Positions 1 through 12,700 of a stretch of 64,000 nt of DNA are shown here, in pieces; the first letter of the stretch is position 1; every line of letters begins with the position of its first letter. A model generated the notes under the pieces. That model saw only the letters and a list, made by a program, of their open reading frames with translations, had not been told where the DNA came from and made no database searches. The DNA is from Hoplostethus atlanticus (lineage: Eukaryota; Chordata; Actinopteri; Trachichthyiformes; Trachichthyidae): NCBI GenBank assembly GCA_034670405.1, contig JAXDDX010000053.1, positions 1,641,001 through 1,705,000 of the forward strand. The letters run 5' to 3'. A program made the position numbers and the translations under genes.

Positions 1-9
1 AAACAGATA

Positions 10-1762
10 CACAGCAAATTCTGGCCTTTGGAATAAACTCTCTGAGAGTTCAAATCAACTCAATTTGAATGTATATAAGAGACCATCGATACACTAAGGC
101 AGTTAAAGTAACTCTTTTCTGGGAGTTGATTGTTTAACCCTTTTCAGGAGTTAAAACTGAACTCTTGTGGGAGTTAAAACACTAATCCCATGTAGAGTAA
201 AATACAACTCACCTTGAGTTAATTTTAACGTGAACTCTTTCATAGTGTTAACAGTCAACACTTAAATGTATGTTTCATTTAACACTTATGGAGTTAATAT
301 TTCAAACCTAAAAGGCTTTAGGTGAAAATAACTACAAAAACACCATTTTGATTACTACAAATGTCTTTTATTTAACAAATCCATATAGTGAGTTCAAAAC
401 TTCATGGATACTTAGGCTACTTGTGTAATAAGTTACATTTTAAATACACTTACAGTGTAAACATGTTACAGCAATTCACATTTAAAACAATCTGCTATAT
501 GGGCAGCCAAACAGTTGGGAAATTGTGTGGTCAAATGGAAGTGACAAATAAGATTAAAAAAAAATTTTAAAACAAAGATGTGGCGGACTGGGGGGGTAAG
601 GCCTTTTGAACTGTGCCTGTGTGTGAGGGGAAGACGTCAGGGGAGATGGACAATGCATCTGTTAGACTTGGGGAGGAAGGTCCATCACCATCTTGCTGCA
701 GGACAGTAACATCTGAGGATCACAAACAACAACATCAGGATACAGGGCACATACAATAACACCAACCACCACTAAACTACCATATATGCTGGGGGGCCCT
801 GGAGGGCCCACAAATGGCACTTTCATTCCAACTGTTCACCTCACCCGGTGATTTCACTGGCAAGTTCTCTTACCTTCTGGAAGGAGTGTTCATCAGTGAA
901 ATCACCTGATGGTCTTTAGGTAGAATGAAAGCCTGCAGACCTTGCAGACCTCAACAGTCCGATATTCTATTTTGCCTACATTATCCAGCTCGACTGTTAG
1001 CTTGTTAGCTAGGCTAGGTTTAGCAACTGAGGCGACCGTGTCTCGCATTGACTTGAAAAATAGTCTCTCCAACACTGGAGACAGAGTCGCATTGCTGGCA
1101 AGGCTGTTATCTTAACCAAACTAGTAGGAAAATTAATGAGGCGTCACCTTGTCGATATCCGTTCAATGCAAATCCCGTGTCGCGTCCGTCCGGTACCGTC
1201 CTAGCCGTACAGAGTCTACCGTTTAATGGAAAGGAAACAACGCATGTTCAGTAAATATGTTGATAGAACTAGAAACACTGTAAACTAAAGTGAACTAACT
1301 TACAATACACCCAAGAACAGAACTAACGTTAATTTCATGCACAAAATCATGGAGAAAAATGCGCAAAACCATCGAGTTAACGTGATATTCAACAAGTATG
1401 GAGCAAGCATTAACTTAAGCAGTTAGCTAGCAAGTTTGTCCAATCAAAAATATACAAATATATTACACAGAAAATCCCTACCAGCGTGACATATAGTTTG
1501 AGAAGTAAAATGCCATTTTTACCTGCCTCACGACGAAGTCCAAGTCAAGACTGCTGGGCGCGACAAAAACATCTGAATGGGCACCAGGGGTGTTGATTCA
1601 GGCTCCTCAACACCCCGTGAATGAACACCGAAATATTACACCGCCAAAGAGCATCCCTGAACACAAGCTGAGTCTCAATGAGAAAATAAACTCCAAAAAT
1701 ATAACCCTTTCACACTTTTTTGTCTAACTCCAGATTATTCGACTCCAGAAATTTGCTGTGTG
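10..1762. mobile_element. Candidate DNA-transposon relic, about 1.75 kb
   Basis: The left end (ACACAGCAAATTCTGG near 10-25) is matched in inverted orientation near 1745-1762 (CCAGAAATTTGCTGTGT), so this may be one element bounded by short imperfect inverted repeats. The left part (110-350) has many diverged GAGTTAAAAC/AACTC motifs in both orientations. A 13-bp inverted repeat (GGTGATTTCACTG and its complement) lies near 845-907. There is no coding sequence I recognise and no clear target-site duplication. Superfamily not assigned. Confidence 0.35.
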
Positions 1763-2393
1763 GATGGGGTGCTATTAGAAAAAAATAGGTGTGCAGGGTA
1801 TCCACAGATTTGTAAAGTCTGGGGAAAAGTTTTAAAATAAATTCTCTAAATTGAAGACCTTAAAATGTCTTAAATCCAGTTGTTGGCGGCCTGCTTTACT
1901 AACACAGTTGGACTTCATGGCCTTTAACTATGAATTTCCTGGTTCATTTTTCTTATTCTGCCCATTTAGCAGTAAAAAGGTCTTTTTAAATGTCTTCATT
2001 CTGAAACCTGTGTATTCACCAGTCAAAGCCTTATCTCTAACGTAGGGCTGACATTCACAGGTCACCCTCCAGTGATTCCTTTTCTACTTCCTGGAACTTT
2101 AACGTGACACCAAACAACACAAGCTGAACGTCTGCTCAATGACCCGCCAGTCTAGCTAATCTCACTACATGTGCGATCGGCTGATGAGACCTCAGTGGTT
2201 TCAGCTCCTGCAAGATGTTTGTTTCTCATAGCTGCTGACTCTTTAGTGACACGTCAGATTTCAGACCAATGGCCACTGGGCTTCAGTGTAAAACTCATCC
2301 AGTCACTGTGAGATCTGGCAGGACTTTGAACTCACCAAAAGAGTTCAGACATATCCAGGGCAGGAAACTAACCATCTTATACAGTGGCCACAG
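1763..2393. other. Non-coding, repeat-derived
   Basis: No gene seen. Positions about 2230-2335 resemble, in reverse complement, a segment in b4galt1 intron 4 (about 23098-23205 and 28579-28686: transposed 'AGATCTCACAGTGACTGG'-type sequence), so this is a dispersed repeat. The last eight bases (2386-2393, GGCCACAG) are the left target-site duplication of the next element. Confidence 0.5.
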
Positions 2394-2725
2394 TAGGGCT
2401 GTCGCGGTTTGAAATTTTCCACCGCGGTTGTGTATGTGGCTCATCACTGTGGAATGCGGTGGTACTGCCCTTTTTTTTTTTTGATTTTTTTTTTTTTATA
2501 TAAATACATGCGAGTTTACCCGCGATCGGTTCAGTGTAGTTCAGTGTAAGACACTAGCGGGTCCGTCGTAGGAGTCCCAAACAATTTCAAACATGTTTGA
2601 TAATCTATCCATTTGTCCCTCAACATTGTGAAATGTGATAAAAGTAGGGATGTGAACGTGTACACGAAGTTTGAATCATAAACGTTTAGAAAAAATCCCT
2701 ATCCAAAAAACGTATTATTAGTATT

Positions 2726-3141
2726 TGTGGCAGCTGGGAGGAGGGTGGGTGAGACTTAGCGTGGATCCAGAGCGGGGTCCGCGGCTGGGTTGCCGGGACA
2801 GAGGCGAGGGCGCGAGCGGCGAGAAAGGCGGAGTGGGAGAGCGTCCGTCAAAGCCGGCGGTGACCGGCCGAGCTCTGGAGGTTGCAGTCGGGCGCAGCCT
2901 GGAAGGGCTCTCCAGTCGGGGTTGGGGCGGGACGCCCCTGGAAGCCTGGTGGACTGGGGCAGCCTTGGTGCTCCGCGGCTGGCCTGCCGGTGCGCGCCGG
3001 GGAAGACGGCGCTCTACACGGCCGTCAGCGCCGGGCCGGTTTATATCGCTGGTGTGCAAATAAAACGGCCTGCTGGCCAATTAACTCCCCTCCTGTCTGT
3101 CTCTGTCTGTCACGGACCCCGGTACTGTGGCGAGTCCGCCA

Positions 3142-3143
<2 letters not shown>
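2726..3143 (+). repeat. Probable solo LTR nested in the hAT-like element
   Basis: This 418-bp GC-rich block begins TGTGGCAG and ends GTCCGCCACA, giving the TG...CA ends of an LTR with a short terminal inverted repeat. It contains TTTATAT (3040-3046) and an AATAAA signal (3059-3064). The flanking pentamers GTATT and TTATT match at 4 of 5 bases. A related end (CGAGTTGCTACA) occurs at about 12485-12589 inside another hAT-like element. The long open frames here on both strands are a by-product of high GC content and are not called as genes. A Ty3/gypsy origin is a guess. Confidence 0.5.
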
Positions 3144-3175
<32 letters not shown>

Positions 3176-3177
3176 GA
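3144..3177. repeat. (TTA)n microsatellite
   Basis: About eleven TTA units directly right of the probable solo LTR. Confidence 0.9.
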
Positions 3178-3973
3178 TAATTTATTTTTTGACACAAAAC
3201 ATTCATAAACTGTAGCCTAACTTACAATCGTTGTCATAAATGGGGAAATAAACTACTTACCTACTAAATACCAAGCGTCTTTCAAAGCAATCACGTTAGT
3301 TAATTATGTTAACCAGCCAATGCGCACGCTCGTAAATTCACTCCTGCTCACTAAACATAGTGAATGTCAAAAAGCTCTTCGTGGCAGGGAGATTACCAAA
3401 CAGAGCAAAGTGTGTATTATGTGAAAAAACACTCATTATACTAGCCCATAAGTGTTGTTTTCATTATGAGTTTAGTCATACTTTACACCAACACATGAAC
3501 ACATACACATGAATATGATTAATTTAATAATGAAATGGAAAACAAATAATAAAAAACTTTCAAAATACAGGACTTTTTTTTTTTTTTTTAACAACCACGG
3601 TTGTCGCGGTGGTTTGTTTTCCATCCGCGGGTGCCTTGACACAACCGCGGTGATGCGGTTACCGCGACAGCCCTAGGCCACAGTGGCTGGTACATGCTGA
3701 ACTGTTTTAGCAGCTAGCTAGATGTTTAGAACTCCAGAGGATGGTTGGTTAAACTCACTAACTAGACTGACTAACCAGCCACAGCCTAACATTTACCAGT
3801 ATGTGGTTGCTCCAGCAGACGCTGGCAGGCGCTGACAGCGTCTGCACCCTCGGCGTTGTGCACCTGGCCACTGCGCTATAATCAACTTTGACATTCGCGA
3901 CGCTGATCTCTGCGACGTGAAACCAATCACAGCACAGTTTGATATCATAACCGCGAAATAAAAAAAACAAACA

Positions 3974-4081
3974 ATGGAGGAGAAACTTGTTTTATGTGTG
4001 TAGGAGCATCCCGAGTTATACAACATGACGCTTAAATCAAACCACGATCTGACTAAAAAGTCTGTGGCATGGAATGATGTC
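3974..4081 (+). pseudogene. MADF/Myb-like domain fragment, transposon-derived
   Basis: One frame reads MEEKLVLCV, stop, EHPELYNMTLKSNHDLTKKS and on to VAWNDVG. This is the start of a MADF (Myb/SANT-like) domain, with the usual order of charged helix, HPELY and AW. In fish such domains commonly come from the second gene of PIF/Harbinger transposons. Here the tenth codon is a stop and nothing recognisable follows, so it is a dead fragment. Recognised by pattern only. Confidence 0.5.
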
Positions 4082-4146
4082 GGTTTACAGATGAGACTGC
4101 CAGGTTGGTTGACAGCTTAGTACAGGACTTTATGCAGCCAGTCTAT

Positions 4147-5121
4147 GGCCGAATCCCAATTCACCCCTTGGCCCTTCCCCTCCATTTTGCGCGTTCACGT
4201 GAAGGGGTAGGGGTGTCCCAATTCTCTTGGGATCGAGGGGTAGGGTGAAGGTCTAGGGCTACATGGCTACATGGGGCTACATAGGGCTACATGGCCTCCA
4301 AACGGAGGTTTTTCAGGGGCACACTACAAACCGAGGGTTAGGAGAAATCTCCCAGAATGACCTGCGAATCAACTGGAAGATCATGGCGACCGCTACACTA
4401 CCATCAAAGTGAACCACAAATGTAGTATTTTCTTCGTTAATAAAGATTTAAAAATATTCTAACCGTGGTATTATCTTAGTTTAATGTCGTTTCAATGTAT
4501 TATAGACCTTTTCTTTATAACAAGCAAAACAAAGTATGCCGATGTCTCTACCTCGCTAGTTAACGTTACAACATTGTTTTTAGGCTGATTTGTGCATGAC
4601 AGTCCTGCATTTTGACATATTTCCATGTCGCATTTGGCCTTTGATGGCATATGACGAAATATAACTAAAGTTCAGCAGCGAAGTTGCTGCACTTGTTCCG
4701 GCTCCTCTAATACCAGTGCAGACTGGCAGGGTAACGGTAGCAGCACGGCTTGCTAGCTACAGAGCACCGCTAACGCTATTCTGTCATGAAGTGGCCTGGT
4801 AATGAAGCGGTGGTCTTTTTTATTTGATGACTTGTTTGATCGATTAGTAGCGTGAAACGTATACGTTGTGAACGAATCGCGAGCGTCCATGCTTTTCTAT
4901 CTCCATCAGATGAATGTCACTGTGATAATACCATTATTGCCATAGTAATCTCCGATAACAAACTCGTCCCGTCTGTTTACGTAAACGTCATCGATGACGT
5001 ATCAGGGTCTTGAAGGGTTGTCCCATTTCTTAGGGAGAGATTTCTACCCCTACCCCTTGTGACTCTGTTCCGAGGGCCAAGCCGAAGCCGTAGGGGTGAA
5101 AATGAGAATTGGGATTTGGCC
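4147..5121. mobile_element. Non-autonomous DNA transposon with 16-bp inverted termini
   Basis: The ends are GGCCGAATCCCAATTC (left) and GAATTGGGATTTGGCC (right), inverted with one mismatch. They are followed by mirrored subterminal motifs rich in AGGGGTAGGGGTG / CACCCCTACCCCTT. Both flanks read TAT, suggesting a 3-bp target duplication as in Harbinger-like elements; this is tentative. The 975-bp interior has no coding sequence. Short direct repeats of GGCTACATG lie at 4256-4300. Confidence 0.65.
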
Positions 5122-5159
5122 TATATTCACTTCTATGGCTGCTAGTATGATCATTGGCG

Positions 5160-5877
5160 GTGTGGTTAGCTACGGCTGATGCGGGCTGTAGTCCGAAATT
5201 GAACTCCACTCTATTCTTTCCTGAATGCTGTCATTTTAAAAACTCGACAGTGTGAAAGTAATGAATGTAATGTAATTCTCCTGGGCTGATCACGTGAAGG
5301 GGTCGCGCTCAACCTGGTGTTGACGCCGACGCTTTGCATGGATCATGTGAAAGCCCCAACTGTGCAGGAAGTCTAGCCTAGCCTACTCTCAAGTCATGGC
5401 AACACCGGCAAAACGTAACATTTCTGATGAACACAGGGTATTTCAAAAAACATGGGAGGAAGATTTTGCTTTTGTTGAGGTAAATAACAAACCAATGTGC
5501 CTTCTTTGCCAGAGAACAATAGCAGGACCAAAACGGGCAAACGTTCACGTCACCATGATATCTATCACATTGACTTGGAATTACATATCCATCTGGGGTA
5601 ATTTGATATACTCAGACCTGATTTCAATTTAGTATGCCTATATTTATTTTATTAAACATTCTTGTGATCTATTGCAACAGCAATCTAACACTTTTACATT
5701 TAATGAATAAAGCCTACTTATTGTCATTTAATCATTTGATATCCATGTGGCTTGAAATAACACTACAAAATAGTTTTATATGACCAAAATATTTGTGTTG
5801 CAGCCCTTTGACACAGCTGTATCTTGCTGTGTGGCCCTTGAGCTGTGTAAAGTTGAGTAGCCCTGCTCTAAGGGTTC
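5160..5877 (+). mobile_element. hAT (Charlie-like) transposon remnant
   Basis: The right end GTTGAGTAGCCCTGCTC resembles the complement of a hAT-Charlie terminus. The element encodes an N-terminal transposase fragment at 5396-5632 and then degenerates into AT-rich sequence. The left terminus is not clear. Confidence 0.45.
5396..5632 (+). pseudogene. hAT transposase / GTF2IRD2-like N-terminal fragment
   Basis: The 78-codon frame begins MATPAKRNISDEHRVFQKTW and has a half zinc-finger CLLC motif (residues about 35-38, after NNKPM). This matches the start of hAT-Charlie transposases and of host proteins domesticated from them (GTF2IRD2, FAM200, ZBED types), where a His pair should follow about 20 residues later. 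Here the frame drifts off family after about residue 53 (ANVHVTMI) and ends early. It is read as a truncated relic, not a host gene. Confidence 0.5.
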
Positions 5878-6474
5878 AGTCCAGGATGGTCGTGTTACAG
5901 ATGTAATCGTAGTTTCTATGCGTTACGACGGCCTTGTCCTTACTGTAAACCCGAACTGTATCTCCTGCTTGTCTAAGCTCAATACCGGCGGCCACCAATC
6001 AAATACTAGAAAACTGTGTCTGTTTGGTTAGTTAGTCTATTCTACAGGTAACCAACCAGCATTTGGACCAGGTTGCACCGATATATGGGGCCTTTTTATT
6101 AAACATCAGATATTGGCCGATTTGTTGTGGTGTGAAATTTACGACCTGCAACATTTATTGAGCAAGTCAGTGAATCCCTATCAGCTCCAGTTTACTGTTC
6201 TGTAGCTGGCTCTGACCTCCGACCTCCCTGTGGGCTGGGGGAGATCAAGCAAGTTGTCAAGCACCTGCCCTGCTGAAGTGTCCTTGAGCAAGTCATTGAA
6301 CCCCTACCAGCTCAAAGGGTGCTGCTCTGTAGCTGACCCTGACCTTTGACCTCTCTATCAAGGGGGCAAGAGAAGAGAGCGAGTGATAAAGTAACACAGA
6401 ATGTTTTTATTATTCATATTAACTCCTGTCCTCCTGTCTTGCCTCCCCTGTCACCCCGACCCCGGTGGTACCAG
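5878..6474. other. b4galt1 intron 1 (3' part), retroposon fragments
   Basis: No exon other than the one starting at 6475. Two related segments, about 6160-6235 and 6290-6358, share 'AGCAAGTCA.TGAA.CCCTA.CAGCTC', a diverged fish retroposon motif. The last 50 bases are pyrimidine-rich and end in CCAG, the acceptor for b4galt1 exon 2. Confidence 0.5.
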
Positions 6475-6710
6475 TGGGTCCTCTGCGGGTGGAGTTCAAC
6501 TCCCTGGTCAGCATGGACCAGATCATTGCGGAGAACCCCAAGGTGCAGCCCGGCGGCCGCTACCGACCCTCCGACTGCCTGGCCCTGCAGAAAGTGGCCA
6601 TCATCATCCCCTTCCGCAACCGAGACGAACACCTCAAATACTGGCTGTACTACCTCCACCCCATCCTGCTGAGGCAGCAGCTGGACTACGGAGTCTACAT
6701 CATCAACCAG
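6475..6710 (+). CDS. b4galt1: b4galt1 exon 2
   Basis: The 236-bp exon lies between acceptor TACCAG and donor GTACGT. It starts with the last two bases of a Val codon (VGPLRVEFN) and ends on a codon boundary at INQ. It encodes the GGRYRPSDC start of the catalytic domain, the UDP-sugar motif PFRNRDEHLKYWLYYLHPIL and RQQLDYGVYIINQ. Similarity to mammalian B4GALT1 is nearly continuous. Confidence 0.93.
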
Positions 6711-9700
6711 GTACGTATTGATTAATGTGATATTAAGACTTGATGAGAATATTTGATGTCACTCTTTAAGCCCTATATCAAGTATTATTGATGCTGATAA
6801 TAGTGATGTTAGTATTGGCTATAATATAAAATAATACAATGTAACAAACAGTAATATTATAATGACTCATAATATTTGATTCTGTATCAATTATTATTGA
6901 TAATTAATAATGGCATTAGTAACAAAAGCTCAGTTGGTTTAATGTTTAGTTTAAGCACTTAATGATGTGATAATAACTGTTGTTGTAGTAGTGGTAGCAT
7001 TAGAACAAGTACTGGGAGTAGTATGAGGAGGAGTAGTTGTCCTAGGTAGGTTCAAGGTTCAAGGTTCAAGGTTTTTTATTATCATATGCACAAACATTCA
7101 CAAAAAAGCAAAAGTTAGCAATGAAATTCTTATGCCTCTCTGGCACCCTACGCTAGTGCTAAGAACAAATATAAAAGTACAAAGTTATAAAAGTACAAAG
7201 TTATAAAAGTACAAAAGTTATAAATTATAAAGTGTAGCAGAGTGTACATTTCATACAAATGCAGCAGGTTGTTCTTCGTAGCTATTGGGACTGATCAACA
7301 TCAACCCTGTAATCAATCTCCTAGTATGTCACTGGCATCCAACACCTTTTGTTAAACTGAAATGTAATTTTCTGAGAGAGAGAGAGAGAGAAAAGTTTTA
7401 CGGTATAGTTGCCCTCTTATGGATATAATGCGCAAAAATAGATATCCGAATGGTTTGAACCAATGTGTTTTTTAGAAGGAATAATCAAACGTCATTTATG
7501 GCCAATTCTGACAGCCTACCGCTGACGCAGAGGACGTCAGTTGAGTAGGAGGTCCTTCAATGTGGCCCAGGACACATTCGGTACACACTGCTAAAAGAAT
7601 GTGGCCATATGGACCAGACCACCTCCGAATGTGGTCTCAGCGATCGGACCTCACTGCGTCTTTACACAGGTGCGTTGACACCTGTACTTACAGCTGTTGA
7701 CTTGAGATGGGCTCACCCAAGACTCCTGTTAATGCAGGTATAAAGAGGGCCTATGTTCAGGGTGGGAGTGGGGACTGTGTTGTCGTAGCGGTTGATGATG
7801 AATTACTCCAGGGGACGAGGTGGTGATCATGAACAATGGGTTACTAGACTAGATCAACCAGTCCATTATGTCCATGGGAGGAACTATGGCTACCAACGGA
7901 AAGAGTCTGCCTGTGACTTGAACTTGGCTTGTTTGCTTTTTTGCGGCAGGTCATTCATTTGGTTGAGATTTATCACCGTGTCCTGATGGGTGTAATGAAA
8001 AGGCTCAGGCTGGATGAGCTACGCAGGCCGGATCCTGTTATCAGCTCCTGGACTCACTACTTCCTCCTGTAGAGGAAGCACTGTTACTCTACTGTTACTC
8101 TACTGTTACTCTACTGTTACTCTACTCCTTCTAATACTACTGTTCCTCTACAACTATTATTACTACTATTATTAGATTAGATTCAGCTTTATTGTCATTG
8201 CACAGAGTACAAGTAGACAACAAAATGCAGGGGGGGGGGGGGCTGCTATCACCGTGGTGCCGAGTTCAGCAAGGTGAACTCTATTCTACTACTTACTTAC
8301 TTACTACTGTTACTCCCACTACTGTTCCCTCTACTTCTTCCCTACTACTGTACTATTACTACTACTGTTACTCCTACTACTACTACTACTACTACTACTA
8401 CCAGCCCGATGCAGTCTGCTTCCACGTGTTGATATCAGATAGTCTACATCAACTTAAAATGATGATTTTAAAATAAAAACAAACATAATATTATTATAAT
8501 AGATGGATAGATAATAATATAAACATGTTTAAAAGAAAAGTGATTAAAACATTTTTAAAAAAGAAACACAAACTTGAAAGTGGGAAAAATCAAAAACATT
8601 ACATAAAAGCAAGTCTATGAAAGTGTGTTTTAACAAGTGTTTTAAAGGATGATGGTGAATCAGCTGGTTCCTCAGGCAGGTCGTTCTGCTGTCTAAAATC
8701 ATCTTTAATCGTCTTGAGTCGAGACAGACGGGAGGACCAGAGGATCTCAGACTGAAGAGGGTTCAGAGCCAACCACACTTTAATATGATCAGTAAAATCT
8801 TAACACCGCTTCCATTGGGAGTGTTTGTCTTCTCAAATTAAAGCTGTGATGCAGGTGCATTATTGGAGCATTATCATGACTTGTGAACTCGGGTCACTGC
8901 ACTGGATGAACAATGGGAGCATGCAAGCTTCATCAAGAGACAGATGGTTGGACTGGACTGGACCTGGTGGACTGGTGCTTGAATCAAATGCCTAAAATGT
9001 GTCCTTCCTTCTTTCTTTGTCTCTTTGTTCTTTGTCTTCTTTGTTTTTTTATGTTCCAGTATTCATTTCCTTTTGAATGTACTCTCAAATATTTTATAAA
9101 CCACATTATTGATTCAATGTGCCCTTTTGACTTGCTGTCATTTAGTGTGAAAAATACAGAAATAAGGTTTAAAAAGCCGTGGTTGTTTGGAGGTTGTAGT
9201 GTAGTTGACCATGACCATGCTCAGGAAACAAATCCAGCTACAGTGCAGCAGTTGAAGATTAAGTGCCTTGCTCAAAGGCACCTAGATGGTCGCTGCAGTG
9301 TTTCCCATACATAGGCTCATCTGTGGCTCATTCCTCCTCCTTGTGTCAGATAGGCAGGCAGACATTCACTTGCTAGATGGACAAGGGCAGTCTGACCTCT
9401 GACCAACCCGTCTGACTAAAACCAGATACCGACTCCACAACGGAAGGTAGTTGTTAATCCAATGGTGCAAGTATACAATGGCAGTATGACAGTTTGTAAT
9501 GGTGGTGCAGTGATTGAGAAATGGTACTATACTAGTTTTTCCAGAACAGCTCTTACTATGTAGTTTCTCTCGCTATTGAGCTATTGTCAGCTTCATGTGA
9601 AATGTACACTTCTGAACATCAATCAGGAGAACCTACTTACACAATACCTTAGACTTCATTTGACCAGAAGCTTGCGCTGCGTAGCTACCACGGGGGAGCA

Positions 9701-12700
9701 TCCAAGTTATGTAAATCTTACCAGTCAAATTTTAACTCTTGAGTTTTGCAGTTGTGCGTGTCAGTCAGTGCCATTGTAGTGGTTATTTGTGTGCACTAGT
9801 GTGGTGCATGCAGTAACCCATTACAGCACCACCTGTTAAACAATGCTCTGATAATAACACATACCTTACAGTGTACATTATGGTGTGATTTATTATATTT
9901 TGAAATTGTTGCAGAAGTTCAGGTTCACATCATTTTGCAGCTTGTTCAGGTGAATGGGGCACAAAAACAACGAGATATGTAAGTTTGGAGTTGATATGAG
10001 GAACCTTGACTATAAGCCAGTCTTTGGAGTGAGTATTGTAACTGCTTGAATTCCAGTGTAACAGGTAATACAAACAAGGTGGTAGTTTGTTTATGAGGGC
10101 TTTGTAAATAAAAAAAAACATACCAGTCCGTCTTAAAAAAATAAATTAAAAAAAAGCCCAGGCAATCAGGTTATTGTACAGTATGGGTGTTGTAGCTGTC
10201 ACCTGTGAATCTGAGAGCAGACTGCACACTTCATCATGAACCCTGTAGGAATACAACTGGGGTTAAATGTGTTAATACTAGGCCCACCAGTACATTATAT
10301 GACCGAGCAACTTCTATCCTGTATTGTCAAGAAAAACACCGGAAATGTCCTGGAAAATAATTTCTTAAAGAGTGGGAACCCTGATGATGTATTCTGCAGG
10401 TCTGAATATGGGATCAAGCCTGTGTGACTCTTTCTGACTTCCTGTAAGACCAAAGCTCTCTTCCCAAAAATGGTTGTCAGTTGTTGTGTGTCTGTTTGCA
10501 ACCTATACTCACTGTCTGTTTCTTCTCTCTCCTTTGTGTCCTTCCTTGCCATTCCTCTCTTTTCCTCCCTTGTTGTTTTTGATTTCCTCCTCACCCTCTG
10601 CTTCCCTTGCTCATACCGCCACCTCCCTTTGCATGTCAGGCATTTCTGGCCAATGGCTGTGGCCGCTGGAGGAGTTGAGACCCGCCCCTTGCTTGCTCAT
10701 GACCAATAGCGGGACCTGTTGGCTGAGGGGGTCCTACTGGTAATCTTTCTTTTCTCTTTCTGTCTGTTTTTTCTTGCTTTCATCAGGCTTAGAAGCAAGA
10801 CCACCATAATACAGGCCAGGTTCACGCTGTCTCACATTTTTATTGTCTCAGAGGCCTTTTCTCCAAATCTAGCTCATTTTTGTGAGATAGCAAAACGTGG
10901 TGTACTGTTTAAAAAGTCTTGCAGTGTACGCCCAGTCACACTAACCATGGGAGATTGCTTTGTGTACTCTAATTAAAAGGTGATTCTTTATTCTACTAAT
11001 CTTTGTGTCTCTTTCTTCATGCTTCATAGATGAGATGACACATCCTACTGCAGTCACTGTTAAAAACACTAGTCTCAATGGTCTACATGTTGGTTTTTTC
11101 TTTTTCAGTTCTGGTGCTCAATTTCCCGCCAAAAGAAACTAGACAGACAGTAGATCACTCAAGTAAGCAAGTGGAAAGGGGGAAATAACGAAATATACTT
11201 GGAGAAAAGCAACTGACAGGCTATAGGACAACCGCCTGCTTGTCTTTGAAAAAACCCCAGGCTTCATTTTCAAAACAGCCTGACGTTGCCATACGGGGAG
11301 TAAACAAGACGTATGCCAGGCTGCTGATCACAGGTGTGTGTTGCCTAGCAACATCTACTGTCTTTTCTACTCTGTGTACCAGGCAGACAGAAACCTGGCA
11401 TGGAAACCTGGAAAGCTATTCTTAGCAATCATTCCACGTTAATTGAACTTTGCCGCTTTGTTCCCAGGGCCTCATTCCTGCTTCCTGTGTCATACATTGT
11501 GTTTCTCATTTTTAGTGGGAATGTTTTATATAAACCTTGCATGTGAAGTCAAAACTCGTACATTGTACCTCTTTTGCATCTGGATGGTTCTGGGTCATAT
11601 CTCTTTATTTGAAATATTGTAGAATTTGGTTCTCATAGAGCTGTTAAACAAAGGAGCTTTTCAGCACCAGCAGATAAAGGCAGTGAAAGGTGAGACGTTG
11701 GTGAGCCCATTATGTTTGCTTGAAAGAAAGACCCTTTGCCCAGATTGACACAGAACACAATCCTCTGTCTTTTCCCTTTTGCTGTACAGTGAGTCATCCA
11801 GTGACAGGCAGGTTGATGCCCCCTGTGTTCATCCAGACTGGGCTGGGGAGGAAGAGACAAACATTTCATTGAAGGATGAGCTCCGATTGCTTTGGCTGAC
11901 AATAGTATTACATATAATACTGTCATTGCCCCTGTGTGTGAAAGTCCTAGGGCAGGGCTCGGCAACTACCTTTAGCCTCGGGCCAATCTTTTTTTCTTCT
12001 TTTTTTTTGCAGTTGCTCGGTGGGCCAGACCATAATATATGTATTCAAGACCGAAATGTAATCCCATTCTGCATATGCTTTTAATAAGTGTCAGTAAATT
12101 GTTTTCCTCATCAGAAACATGAACGCCATCAGGAGCCTCAGCAATTTTATTCTCAAACCAAAACATTTGGGTTTCCGTCGCAACAGGCAGGGCGACATCA
12201 CCCAAAACATCTGAGGGGGCGCAGAGAGAAATACAAGCTGGCACACTGCTGACCTCAACATGTTTGTCTCTTGCATCATGCTGTCACTGGCCTGATCACT
12301 GGATCAATACATAAAAGATGTAAATACCAATATGAATGGATGGATGGACCTTTTAGATCAGATTTCTGTCTCGGCTTGCTGGACCTCTTGAGCTGTCAAC
12401 CTCACTTCTGATGGGCCTTTGATTTCACCCTTTGCTTTGAAGAATGAAGATATTCTTCTCTGCAAATATGAAATTGAATTGAGTGCAGACTTCCACCAAC
12501 ACCTGCCCTGGAGACCGGCAGCTCCGTGGCTGACGCCGCTGAAAAGCGTCCGTCTGTCTGTCGCGGCCCGGTTGTAGCGAGTTGCTACACTTTTTAATTT
12601 TAAAAGTGAGTGAAGCCCATAACTATGGCCTCTAGATTGGTGGAAACGTGGGCCGGTTCTTAAGGTCAGCTGTTTTCAGTGCTCAGCACCGACTCCAGGC

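Larger units (their letters stand above)
2394..3675. mobile_element. Non-autonomous hAT-like transposon with perfect 8-bp target duplication
   Basis: The termini are inverted: TAGGGCTGTCGCGGT on the left and ACCGCGACAGCCCTA on the right, continuing as diverged CCGCGGTT-rich subterminal repeats (2420-2460, 3590-3660). The flanking octamers 2386-2393 and 3676-3683 are both GGCCACAG. An 8-bp duplication with short inverted termini is the signature of the hAT superfamily. The element is 1282 bp and encodes no recognisable transposase, so it would depend on a helper. A GC-rich core (2726-3143) differs sharply in composition from the AT-rich rest and looks like a later insertion. Confidence 0.75.

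Noticed and set aside
2718..3215. Overlapping frames of 108-141 codons on both strands
   Set aside because: High GC in the probable solo LTR removes stop codons; no family signature and both strands are open.
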